In this document: piece by piece, positions 56,881 to 64,000 of the stretch | Position numbering within the stretch: the first letter of the stretch is position 1 | Layout of the letters: each line of letters opens with the position of its first letter | Assembly: GCF_009759665.1 (NCBI RefSeq) | Contig: NZ_WQNE01000007.1 | Span: 62,001-126,000 of the forward strand | Origin: Bradyrhizobium cajani | Lineage (GTDB): Bacteria; Pseudomonadota; Alphaproteobacteria; Rhizobiales; Xanthobacteraceae | DNA length: 64,000 nt | Direction of reading: 5' to 3' | Made by a program: the position numbers and the translations under genes | Notes under the pieces: model-generated | What the model saw: the letters and a program-made list of their open reading frames with translations, nothing else | Database searches by the model: none | What the model was told of the DNA's origin: nothing

Positions 56881-57936
56881 ATGGGTGACCCCGCACTATT
56901 TCAGCCAGCGGTAAAGCTGTCGCATGAAGTGGTCTCCTGGCTCAACGAGACCGCCGCACCGCGCACGTTTCCGCAGAGCCGCATCGGCGATAAGCCGCTA
57001 TCGATCCGTATGAGCCGGCTTGTTTGGCAGGCCGAGCCATACGCCACATCGGTGCTCGACTGCGTATTTTGCGCCGAAGGCGAGACCGCTGTGTTGTCCT
57101 TGCCCCGCCTTCTCGTCGAGGCACTGATTTCAACGGTCCAGTATGGCCTTACTTTACCTTCCGACCCAACCCGCTCGCTCCTTCTCGAACTTGCACTGGA
57201 ACCTTGGCTCGCTGCATTAGAGATCGTGCTCGCGCGGAATTTGCAGCTGATCCGCGTCGAAGACGCAACGGCCAAAGACCCCTATTTGGAGTTCGACGTT
57301 ACTTTCGGGCCGCTGGCGGCCAAGGCCCGCCTGTTCTTGTTCGCGCCACTTGACGGTCTGGTTCCGTCTGCGTTTCGTCTGTTAGGCGAGTTGATCGGCC
57401 AATTACCGCGAGACCTAGGCAAGATTTCTTCGGAATTGCCGGTCGTGATTGCGAGAGAGATCGGCTCGCTGCGGGCGCCCGTCAGGCTTCTTCGTCAAGC
57501 ACAGCCCGGCGACGCACTGCTGCCCGACGTCATTCCATTTGCCTATGGCCAGCTCATACTCGCTGCGGACAAGTTGTGGGCGCCAGCGCAGGTCGCGGGC
57601 GACAGACTTATCCTTCGGGGACCATTCCGCCTGCAGTCCCATCCTCTAAGGTATGCAAATATGACGATACGATCCCAAGCGGAGCAAGCAATCCCGCCCT
57701 TGGAAGCCGACATCGACAGCGTTGAGATCACGCTTGTGTTCGAATGCGGCCGCTGGCCCATCCCGCTGGGTACGTTGAGAAGCATCAACGAGGGGCACGT
57801 GTTCGAGCTTGGCCGGCAGCTAGACGGTCCGGTCGACATTGTCGCCAATGGTCAATTAATCGGCCGCGGCGACATCATACGTGTCGGTGAAGCGTTGGGC
57901 ATCCGGTTACTTAGCAAGTTGGCGGTCAATGGGTGA
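56881..57936 (+). CDS. rhcQ: T3SS C-ring protein RhcQ (SctQ)
   Basis: 351 residues. The C-terminal SPOA domain is visible: DSVEITLVFECGRWPIPLGTLRSINEGHVFELGRQLDGPVDIVANGQLIGRGDIIRVGEALGIRL. It forms the cytoplasmic sorting platform. ATG start; the stop overlaps the rhcR start. Confidence 0.94.
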   Translation: MGDPALFQPAVKLSHEVVSWLNETAAPRTFPQSRIGDKPLSIRMSRLVWQAEPYATSVLDCVFCAEGETAVLSLPRLLVEALISTVQYGLTLPSDPTRSLLLELALEPWLAALEIVLARNLQLIRVEDATAKDPYLEFDVTFGPLAAKARLFLFAPLDGLVPSAFRLLGELIGQLPRDLGKISSELPVVIAREIGSLRAPVRLLRQAQPGDALLPDVIPFAYGQLILAADKLWAPAQVAGDRLILRGPFRLQSHPLRYANMTIRSQAEQAIPPLEADIDSVEITLVFECGRWPIPLGTLRSINEGHVFELGRQLDGPVDIVANGQLIGRGDIIRVGEALGIRLLSKLAVNG

Positions 57937-58594
57937 CATTCAACCGAGCATCCTTGCGCTTGTTGCGGCGACCGCCGGTCTCGGCCTGCTGGCGTTCGCA
58001 GTTGTCACAACAACGGCGTTCATCAAGGTTTCCGTCGTTCTCTTCCTGATCCGCAACGCGCTCGGCACTCAATCCATACCACCGAACATCGTTCTGTATG
58101 GTGCTGCATTGATCCTTACCGTGTTCATAGGCGCCCCAGTATTCGAGCAAACCTACAACCGCGTGACCGATACGCAACTTCGTTACCAAACCGCCGATGA
58201 CTGGTTGACCGCCGCCAAGGAAGGTAGCGAGCCGCTGCGCGCCCATCTCAAAAAGTTCACCACTGAGGAGCAGCGCACGTTCTTCCTCTCGTCGACGGAA
58301 CATATCTGGTCGGAGGAGATGCGCGCCAACGCAACAGCCGATGATTTTGCGATCCTCGTGCCGTCCTTTTTAATCTCGGAGCTTAAGCGTGCGTTTGAAA
58401 TCGGTTTCCTTCTCTATCTTCCGTTCATCACGATCGACCTGATTGTGACGACAATTCTGATGGCCATGGGCATGTCAATGGTATCACCAACAATGATATC
58501 CGTTCCTTTCAAGCTCTTTCTGTTCGTCACAATCGACGGCTGGTCGCGGCTCATGCACGGATTGGTCTTAAGCTACGCATCGCCGGGGGGGTAA
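57929..58594 (+). CDS. rhcR: T3SS export apparatus protein RhcR (SctR)
   Basis: 221 residues, four membrane helices: LALVAATAGLGLLAFAVVTTTAFIKVSVVLFLIRNALG, VLYGAALILTVFIGAPVFEQ, FEIGFLLYLPFITIDLIVTTILMAMGM, and FKLFLFVTIDGWSRLMHGLVLSY. The conserved QSIPPN and MSMVSPTMISVPFKL segments mark SctR. ATG at 57929 overlaps rhcQ; rhcS starts two bases after the stop. Confidence 0.97.
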   Translation: MGDIQPSILALVAATAGLGLLAFAVVTTTAFIKVSVVLFLIRNALGTQSIPPNIVLYGAALILTVFIGAPVFEQTYNRVTDTQLRYQTADDWLTAAKEGSEPLRAHLKKFTTEEQRTFFLSSTEHIWSEEMRANATADDFAILVPSFLISELKRAFEIGFLLYLPFITIDLIVTTILMAMGMSMVSPTMISVPFKLFLFVTIDGWSRLMHGLVLSYASPGG

Positions 58595-58595
58595 G

Positions 58596-58871
58596 ATGGA
58601 CGAGGCCAGCATCCTCACCCACCTGAGCCGATCATTGGTCCTGTTCATGATCTGGGTTCTACCGCCGCTCCTGGCAGCCCTCGTGGCCGGATTGGGTATT
58701 GGCATCGTGCAGGCAGCAACCCAGCTCCAGGATCAAACCTTGCCGCTTACCGTGAAGCTCCTCGTCGTCGTCGCCGTGCTCGTTCTGTTTGCTCCGGTGC
58801 TGAGCGCGCCGCTGATCGAGCAAGCCCAGCGTATCTTCACTGAGTTCCCTGCGCTCACAGCGAGGTATTAG
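58596..58871 (+). CDS. rhcS: T3SS export apparatus protein RhcS (SctS)
   Basis: 91 residues with two helices: LFMIWVLPPLLAALVAGLGIGIVQAATQLQDQTLPLTVKLLVVVAVLVLFAP. The QAATQLQDQTLP loop is the SctS signature. It packs with SctR and SctT in the export gate. After it the operon is interrupted by about 700 bases before rhcT. Confidence 0.96.
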   Translation: MDEASILTHLSRSLVLFMIWVLPPLLAALVAGLGIGIVQAATQLQDQTLPLTVKLLVVVAVLVLFAPVLSAPLIEQAQRIFTEFPALTARY

Positions 58872-59567
58872 TGCACGCAGAACGCAGGCCTGTCTAAGTT
58901 TCAGCTATAGCGTCGCGTTGGTTAGCCTTCATTGCGAACCACAAAAGAGCGAGTTCGTCATCTTATCGAAAGCTCGCCTCACTATTATGAGACGGATAGA
59001 CATCCGAACTGTCCTGTTCGGCTCTATGAGCCTGACGTATTCGGAGACGAATGACCCCATTTGGAATTTCTATCCGTTCGATTCAGGTTTGCTTACGATG
59101 TGATGGAATTACCTGCTGAGAACTGGTCCTCGATGCACAGCCTGGCGAATTGTCGACGCAAGTGAACCGGCAACCGCTTTGATTGCAAGCTGCCCCGCGA
59201 TTCTGGCATTCTGGTGAATGAGCCTGCGAATGAAGGTACCGCTCGTGACCGATCTCCATAGACTGCGAAATTGATGAAACCTTTGAGGCCCCCAGGTCTC
59301 CAAACCGCGCTGCGGCCGGTGAGAGCAGAAGAAGCGTGGCTTGTAGGCCGCGCGCGATTTCGCCGGTGCTCTCATCGAATGGTCATACTTCTGCGCCGGA
59401 TGGCTGTAGTCATATGGATGGTTGAAGCCGAAGTCGTCTGCCTTGTGGGAGGCCTGTCGCTCTGCAACCGCGCGGGACGCGAGATCTGCAGAGTTCTTGA
59501 CGTCTCACATCATGGCGACGTGAGTGCGACGGTTGCATTGGCTGAAGGAACGACGAACTGAGCTCAA
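58872..59567. other. Insert between rhcS and rhcT with a tts box
   Basis: About 700 bases without an intact gene. A tts box sits at 58957; a short frame from 58987 (RRIDIRTVLFGSMSLTYSE) ends after 38 codons. Minus-strand text such as HQNARIAGQLAIKAVAGSLASTI looks protein-like but is not conserved to my knowledge. Possibly the remains of an effector gene. Confidence 0.5.
58957..58980 (+). promoter_or_regulatory. tts box between rhcS and rhcT
   Basis: GTCATCTTATCGAAAGCT matches the core consensus at 16 of 18 positions. The next intact gene, rhcT, starts about 590 bases downstream. Confidence 0.8.
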
Positions 59568-60383
59568 ATGGATGCCTTGTCACCCAGCGAGACGCAAAAT
59601 CTGATTCAGACTGCTGTCGAGTTCGTCGTTGCGGCCGGACTTGGCGCGGCCCGGGCCCTCGGCATTATGCTGGTTCTTCCGGTATTTACGCGACCGCACA
59701 TTGGCGGGATTATCCGCGCAAGCGTGACGGTTGTGATTGGATTGCCTTGCTTGATGCAGATCAGGAACGGCTTGCAGACACTAGATCCGGGCACCCGTAT
59801 GGTTGCGGTCTCGCTCCTCGGTTTGAAGGAGATATTTATCGGCCTGCTGTTCGGTTTTCTGCTTAGTATACCACTTTGGAGCATCCAGGCCATTGGTGAC
59901 ATCATTGACACCCAGCGCGGCATCTCCAGCCAGGTGGACGATCCTGCCACACGCAGTCAAACCGCCCCGATGGGGCTCTTTCTCGGGACTGCCGCGGTTA
60001 CGATCTTCGTTGTATCAGGAGGTCTGCAGACCATGGTCAGATGCCTCTATGGAAGTTATCTGATCTGGCCCGTGTATCGGCTGCTACCGCCCCTGACTCA
60101 CCACGGGGCAATGGAGTTTATCGGGCTTCTCGACCATATCATGCATACGACCCTCGTGGTTGCCGGCCCCGTGCTGGCTCTGCTGCTTCTGATCGACGTA
60201 TCCCTCATGCTGCTCGGACGCTTTGCGCCGCAAATCAAGCTGAACGATCTCTCTCCGACCATCAAGAATGCCGCCTTTGGCATCATTATGGTCAGCTACG
60301 CCGTCTTCCTGATCGAATATATGGGAGCAGAGATCATTCGGTTCAACGGCGTGCTGGAGTGGCTCGAGAAGTTCTTGAAATGA
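59568..60383 (+). CDS. rhcT: T3SS export apparatus protein RhcT (SctT)
   Basis: 271 residues, several membrane helices: RALGIMLVLPVFTRPHIGGIIRASVTVVIGLPCLMQ, LKEIFIGLLFGFLLSIPLWSIQAIGDIIDTQRG, LFLGTAAVTIFVVSGGLQTMV, and VLALLLLIDVSLMLLGRF. SctT completes the SctRST core. The stop overlaps the rhcU start (ATGA). Confidence 0.96.
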   Translation: MDALSPSETQNLIQTAVEFVVAAGLGAARALGIMLVLPVFTRPHIGGIIRASVTVVIGLPCLMQIRNGLQTLDPGTRMVAVSLLGLKEIFIGLLFGFLLSIPLWSIQAIGDIIDTQRGISSQVDDPATRSQTAPMGLFLGTAAVTIFVVSGGLQTMVRCLYGSYLIWPVYRLLPPLTHHGAMEFIGLLDHIMHTTLVVAGPVLALLLLIDVSLMLLGRFAPQIKLNDLSPTIKNAAFGIIMVSYAVFLIEYMGAEIIRFNGVLEWLEKFLK

Positions 60384-61417
60384 ACGACACGAGCGAAGAA
60401 AAAAAACTTCCACCAAGTCACAAGAAGCTGAGGGACGCGCGTAAGAAAGGGCAGAGCCCGCGGAGCGCCGACTTTGTGACCGCGGCAAGCCTTTGCGCTG
60501 GTTTCGGCTGCCTGTGCTTCAGGGCGGGCCCGATCGAAGACGGATGGCGCGAAGCCGTGCGGCTCACCGACAAGCTGCAGGAACAGCCGTTCAACAGTGC
60601 GGCCCGGCAGGCGTTGGTCGGATTGATGGACCTTTCTATAACAGCCGCGGCTCCCATCGTAGGTGCGGCGGTTGTCGCGGCGATTCTGGCCGGTGTCTTG
60701 GCCGGCGGCGGGCTGACGATTTCGGTTGAGCCGCTTAAACCCAGCTTTGAAAAATTGGACCCCGTCAAAGGGCTGAAGCGCATTGTCTCCCAGCGGTCGG
60801 TTGTCGAGCTTGGAAAGTCGATCGTCAAAGTTTTGTTTCTTGGCGCTACGTTCGTTTTCACTGTGCTCGCAAGTTGGAGGGCACTGGTATACTTGCCCGT
60901 GTGCGATTTGAGCTGCTTTGGTCTTGTCTTTAAAGAGCTCAAAGTGCTGATCGCGATTGCTGCCGGCGCTCTTCTGATTGGCGGCTTGGCCGATCTGCTC
61001 ATTCAGCGTTGGTTGTTCTTGCGCGACATGCGCATGACACAGAGCGAAGCCAAGCGCGAGTCCAAGGAACAGGATGGTAATCCGCAGATCAAGGGTGAAC
61101 ACCGCAGGCTCCGCCGGGAGTCGGCGAACGAGTCTCCGCTCGGCATCCATCGGGCGACAGTGATACTGACGGGGCGAGCGACATTGATTGGGCTGCGCTA
61201 CGTTCGGGGCGAGACCGGCGTCCCGGTACTGGTGTGCCGCGGCGAGGGCGAAACGGCTTCACAGTTACTGGCGCAGGCGCGTGCCCAAGGTCTGAGCATT
61301 GTCGAGGATCATGTGTTGGCGCGTCAGCTGATCCGAAAAGCTGCGATGGGCAAGGCCGTTCCGATGGAGTGTTTCGAGAGGGTTGCAAAGGCAGTCTTTG
61401 CCGCCGGCCTAGTTTAG
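60380..61417 (+). CDS. rhcU: T3SS substrate switch protein RhcU (SctU) lacking NPTH
   Basis: 345 residues: soluble start (PPSHKKLRDARKKGQSPRS), four helices (for example TAAAPIVGAAVVAAILAGVLAG; IVKVLFLGATFVFTVLASW; LKVLIAIAAGALLIGGLADL), then the C-terminal domain (MRMTQSEAKRESKEQDGNP; LSIVEDHVLARQLIRKAAMG; AVPMECFERVAKAVF). SctU proteins normally cut themselves inside NPTH. Here the aligned positions read VILT-GRAT-LIGLRY (265-268), one residue shorter, so NPTH is absent. Either cleavage is lost or this lineage switches substrates another way. The rest of the protein is intact. Confidence 0.94.
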   Translation: MNDTSEEKKLPPSHKKLRDARKKGQSPRSADFVTAASLCAGFGCLCFRAGPIEDGWREAVRLTDKLQEQPFNSAARQALVGLMDLSITAAAPIVGAAVVAAILAGVLAGGGLTISVEPLKPSFEKLDPVKGLKRIVSQRSVVELGKSIVKVLFLGATFVFTVLASWRALVYLPVCDLSCFGLVFKELKVLIAIAAGALLIGGLADLLIQRWLFLRDMRMTQSEAKRESKEQDGNPQIKGEHRRLRRESANESPLGIHRATVILTGRATLIGLRYVRGETGVPVLVCRGEGETASQLLAQARAQGLSIVEDHVLARQLIRKAAMGKAVPMECFERVAKAVFAAGLV

Positions 61418-61613
61418 CGTCGTACAAAACAGCGATGCGCTCAAATCTCTGGTCAACGACCCAACTGTCCCAAAACCTGATCTGCAAGCTGCACGATCCC
61501 AAGGAAAGGATCGAGCAAAGATTGGATTCCAGGAGGCTGGTCGGCCGATTCCAAGACTGATATGGACAAGAATGATCAACCGACGTTCATGCTGCTGGGG
61601 TCTTACGAGCCGC
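61418..61613. other. Convergent spacer
   Basis: About 195 bases between converging rhcU and the CpaD-like gene. No T-run hairpin identified. Confidence 0.35.
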
Positions 61614-62246
61614 TTATTGGGTTTCTGGCGCAACCCTGTTATGCGTTTCATCCTCCAAATTGCTCCTGTTGCCCGCCGACGTGGCCCCACGTGCGGTGAT
61701 GGGAAGCACTGCACGATCACCACTGGTCGGCATGACAGCGCCATTGCCTAATAAGTCGCCAGGTTCATTGACCATGACCGCAAGGTTATTCCGGACTGAG
61801 CAGCCAAGGGTTGGATTGAACGAATTGTCGTTCACTGTAGGACCGACAATGGAGAGCGAGGGGCAGACCCGAGGATGGGCTTCGAAAGTGATCGCTTCGA
61901 TCCTCACCCCGGAACGAGCCGGCAAATCCACACGAGAAGCGGACAGGCGGATGTTGTAGGTGGCAACGCCCATGGCGCGAGCCTCGTGGGCCACCTGTGC
62001 AATGAGTCTGGGTGGGCCGATGACACCCACATGGAGGGCATCCCGCCGGCCGCGACTCGTCGCTGCAATAAAGCTTCGCAGCCGATGCCGTTCGGGGCCA
62101 CGAAGGCTCTGCAGGAACAGCACGCTACTCTTCTGCTCGACCTGGATCTCTTGGTCAGCCGGCGCGGGCTGGATCGAGGCAGTATTTGCGCAGCCCCCCA
62201 ATGTTGCTCCAATAACGATCGGGTAGCACAGATGTCCCAAAGTCAT
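61614..62246 (-). CDS. CpaD-like lipoprotein (Y4xK type)
   Basis: 210 residues. Lipobox GATLGGCANTAS; then RGRRDALHVGVIGPPRLIAQVAHEARAMGVATYNIRLS and NNLAVMVNEPGDLLGN, which fit the CpaD pilus-biogenesis lipoprotein fold. CpaD proteins accompany CpaC-type secretins, and here it follows rhcC2 by ten bases. It probably pilots or stabilises the RhcC2 secretin. The C-terminal ~35 residues are variable. Confidence 0.78.
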   Translation of the reverse strand: MTLGHLCYPIVIGATLGGCANTASIQPAPADQEIQVEQKSSVLFLQSLRGPERHRLRSFIAATSRGRRDALHVGVIGPPRLIAQVAHEARAMGVATYNIRLSASRVDLPARSGVRIEAITFEAHPRVCPSLSIVGPTVNDNSFNPTLGCSVRNNLAVMVNEPGDLLGNGAVMPTSGDRAVLPITARGATSAGNRSNLEDETHNRVAPETQ

Positions 62247-62256
62247 TTGGCGATCC

Positions 62257-63669
62257 TTATTCGATAATAAAGCCGGCGCTGCCGGTCAATCCTGGTGCGC
62301 TGGCGCGGGGCGCATTGCGCTCTCGCGGCGGCCCTGCAACCGTGTTCGTCAAAATCCGCCCCGCGTCTGAGGGCGGTGAGATGCGGTCGCTCGGCGCACT
62401 CATCCGGTTCGGATTCGGTACGGGCCGCACGATGTAGGGCGTGACAATAATGACCAACTCGGTTTCACGTTTTTGAAACGATGAGGAGCGAAAAAGCGCG
62501 CCCAGGATCGGCACATCGCCGAGCCAGGGAAACTCGCCGATATCAGTGTTGAAGTTGCGCCTGATGAGGCCGCCGATTGCAAAGCTCTGACCGCTGGCGA
62601 GCTCGACCACCGTGCTCGCCCGCCGAGTCGAGAGGGCAGGGACCGCCATGCCATTGATTTTGACTTCGCCTTCGCTCGACAATTCGCTGACTTCGGGCTT
62701 CACACGGACATTGATTTGATTATTGTTGAGAACCGTCGGAACGAACTCGAGGCTCACGCCGAACTGGCGAAATTGGACGGAAACCTGCCGGTTGTCCTGC
62801 ATCACCGGAATGGGGAATTCGCCGCCGGCGAGGAAGCTTGCGGCTTCGCCGGACATGGCCGTTAGATTCGGCTCAGCCAGGATTGAGGCGAGGTGCTCGC
62901 TCGCGAGAGCGTCGAGAACAGCGCTCAGGTTGGTATTGCCGGCGCTAAACCCAATCCCGATCGTGCCGCCGCCGCCGGCCGCGCCGGACCCACCCCCTTT
63001 GCCGGTCACAAGGAAAGCGCCGTTTGGGCTCGAGGCCGTGAAGTTGATGTTGAGATCCTTGACGGCGCTGCGGGAGACTTCTGCCACCCGTACGCTGAGA
63101 TTCACCTGCAATGAGCCGGCGACCTGGATCTTGTTGACAACCAGCGCGCCCGCGCCAAGAAACTGCTCAGTGACCTTCCTGGCGGTCTCGACGACGTCGG
63201 CATTAGGCGCCGTACCGCTAAGGATCGCGCCGCGCGGGGTATAACTGACCTGAATTGGATAGTCGCCGACCTCGGCCTTAAGCGCAGCACGCAGATCCTC
63301 GATCGGTTGGGTGACGACAACACGTAGCTCGGCGAGAGCCTCTCCGTTGTCGTTCAGGGCAAACAGGCTCGTCCGTCCGGCCTTTTTGCCAAACACGAAA
63401 ATCGTGGTGTTCGATGGCGCCTGATAATCCGCAATCGCCGGGTCGGCTATAAAAATGCTCGCAGCCGGCCCGGTCAGATGAACTGTCTTGCCCTGTGAGG
63501 AGGTAAGGTTGATCGTGCCCGTGGTGCTGCCAGGCGCCGCACGTGGCGGTTCCCCTTTGCTATCGCGCCTTGTCTGAGCTGTGACAGCAAGCGGAAATAG
63601 CAGAGCGAGTGCGCACAGGACGTACCTGAGGCGGGGAAAAACGGCATAGTGCGAGCCGATGGCGATCAT
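62257..63669 (-). CDS. rhcC2: T3SS secretin core RhcC2 (CpaC-like)
   Basis: About 470 residues (more if an upstream start is used). Signal peptide (VLCALALLFPLAVTAQ); N-terminal BON/STN-type part (VHLTGPAASIFIADPAIADYQ, FVFGKKAGRTSLFALNDNGE); secretin domain with a Gly-rich loop (GKGGGSGAAGGGGTIG) and EPNLTAMSGEAASFLAGGEFPIPV, VKPEVSEL, FPWLGDVPILGALFRSSSFQKRETELVIIVTPYIV. Together with RhcC1 it makes the outer-membrane pore. ATG 63669 chosen; GTG 63699 or TTG 63705 are alternatives. Confidence 0.93.
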   Translation of the reverse strand: MIAIGSHYAVFPRLRYVLCALALLFPLAVTAQTRRDSKGEPPRAAPGSTTGTINLTSSQGKTVHLTGPAASIFIADPAIADYQAPSNTTIFVFGKKAGRTSLFALNDNGEALAELRVVVTQPIEDLRAALKAEVGDYPIQVSYTPRGAILSGTAPNADVVETARKVTEQFLGAGALVVNKIQVAGSLQVNLSVRVAEVSRSAVKDLNINFTASSPNGAFLVTGKGGGSGAAGGGGTIGIGFSAGNTNLSAVLDALASEHLASILAEPNLTAMSGEAASFLAGGEFPIPVMQDNRQVSVQFRQFGVSLEFVPTVLNNNQINVRVKPEVSELSSEGEVKINGMAVPALSTRRASTVVELASGQSFAIGGLIRRNFNTDIGEFPWLGDVPILGALFRSSSFQKRETELVIIVTPYIVRPVPNPNRMSAPSDRISPPSDAGRILTNTVAGPPRERNAPRASAPGLTGSAGFIIE

Positions 63670-63732
63670 CGGCGGCTCGCCGGCGTCATTGTTAGCCACG
63701 TTCAAGGGAGTGCTGCTTTCAAGTTCGATCGG

Positions 63733-64000
63733 CTAGGCAGCCGATGCTGCGCCGATGAGTTCGAGGGTGTAACCGACACCACGCGCGGTCTTGATCCTCA
63801 GCGTTGCGCCCGCTTGGCTCAAGTGCGTGCGTAAGCGATAAATTCCGACTTCCAGCGCGTTGGTCGAGACCTCATCGTCAAATGCATACAAGCTATCTTC
63901 GAGCGATGCGCGCGGCACGGTACGGCCCGCGCGGTTGAGCAGATGTTCAAGAATGCACACTTCGCGGCGCGCAATTCTCAGTATTCGACCACCGATCGAG
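63733..64000 (-). CDS. ttsI: TtsI, T3SS transcription activator (partial)
   Basis: The C-terminal 88 residues or so are present; the gene runs past the right edge. The visible part is the OmpR-type winged helix: VCILEHLLNRAGRTVPRASLEDSLY, then VSTNALEVGIYRLRTHLSQAGATLRI and the wing TARGVGYTL. Location before rhcC2 and the five tts boxes in the window point to TtsI. TtsI binds tts boxes and switches on the T3SS; its own expression is normally induced by flavonoids through NodD. The receiver domain is outside the window. Confidence 0.88.
   Translation of the reverse strand, partial: SIGGRILRIARREVCILEHLLNRAGRTVPRASLEDSLYAFDDEVSTNALEVGIYRLRTHLSQAGATLRIKTARGVGYTLELIGAASAA

Overview
The window looks like part of the symbiosis island of a slow-growing legume symbiont of the Bradyrhizobium type. 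It joins a nif/fix nitrogen-fixation cluster (about 1.4-27.6 kb) to a rhizobial (Rhc) type III secretion (T3SS) locus (about 28.5 kb to the right edge). Supporting this assignment are the order nopP - Rieske - iscA/nifU/nifS, nifB-frxA-nifZ in one block, fixBCX without fixA beside it, near-perfect sigma54 (-24/-12) promoters with NifA upstream sites (TGT-N10-ACA), a FixK-type box, and five tts boxes (sites for the T3SS activator TtsI). No rRNA, tRNA or CRISPR was seen.

Layout. 0-1 kb: nopP, a probable secreted effector. 1.4-10.5 kb: Rieske protein, an unknown leftward gene, iscA-nifU(C-term)-nifS-nifT, a wrecked SIR2-like gene, nifB-frxA-nifZ, a frameshifted second nifZ-like gene, two small conserved-looking genes and a frameshifted DegT-like gene. 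10.5-13.3 kb: a small ORF, a second Rieske protein, degraded DNA and a 2Fe-2S ferredoxin behind its own NifA/sigma54 promoter. 13.6-16.4 kb: two broken insertion sequences (IS3-like and IS1182-like). 16.4-27.6 kb: FixK-box ompW, an ArsC-like nitrogenase-associated protein, nifH with two NifA sites, nifQ, nifV, nifW, fixBCX, and leftward ahpCD behind a sigma54 promoter.

28.5-41.7 kb is a decayed accessory stretch. It holds a nopD (SUMO-protease effector) pseudogene, a degenerate modC with a DUF2478 gene, a dihaem cytochrome c peroxidase, a pair of ParA-like NTPases, several small ORFs and a pseudogene copy of nopP. 41.9-64 kb is the T3SS. A leftward operon (nopC-nopA-sctD-sctX-sctY-rhcV-TPR lipoprotein), nopX, a frameshifted candidate effector and rhcC1 point left. 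nopB-rhcJ-nolU-rhcL-rhcN-sctO-rhcQRS and rhcTU point right. A leftward ttsI-rhcC2-CpaD-like set closes the window, with ttsI cut by the edge.

How the parts work together: NifA with sigma54 at low oxygen would switch on cofactor assembly, nitrogenase reductase, electron supply (Rieske proteins, ferredoxins, FixBCX) and peroxide defence (AhpCD). TtsI, normally induced by plant flavonoids through NodD, would switch on the injectisome and Nop proteins. The most notable observations are a divergent pair of NifA promoters sharing one upstream site, a RhcU lacking the NPTH self-cleavage motif, SctX/SctY-like genes in a Rhc system, a second broken nopP, and a run of frameshifted nif-cluster and effector genes.
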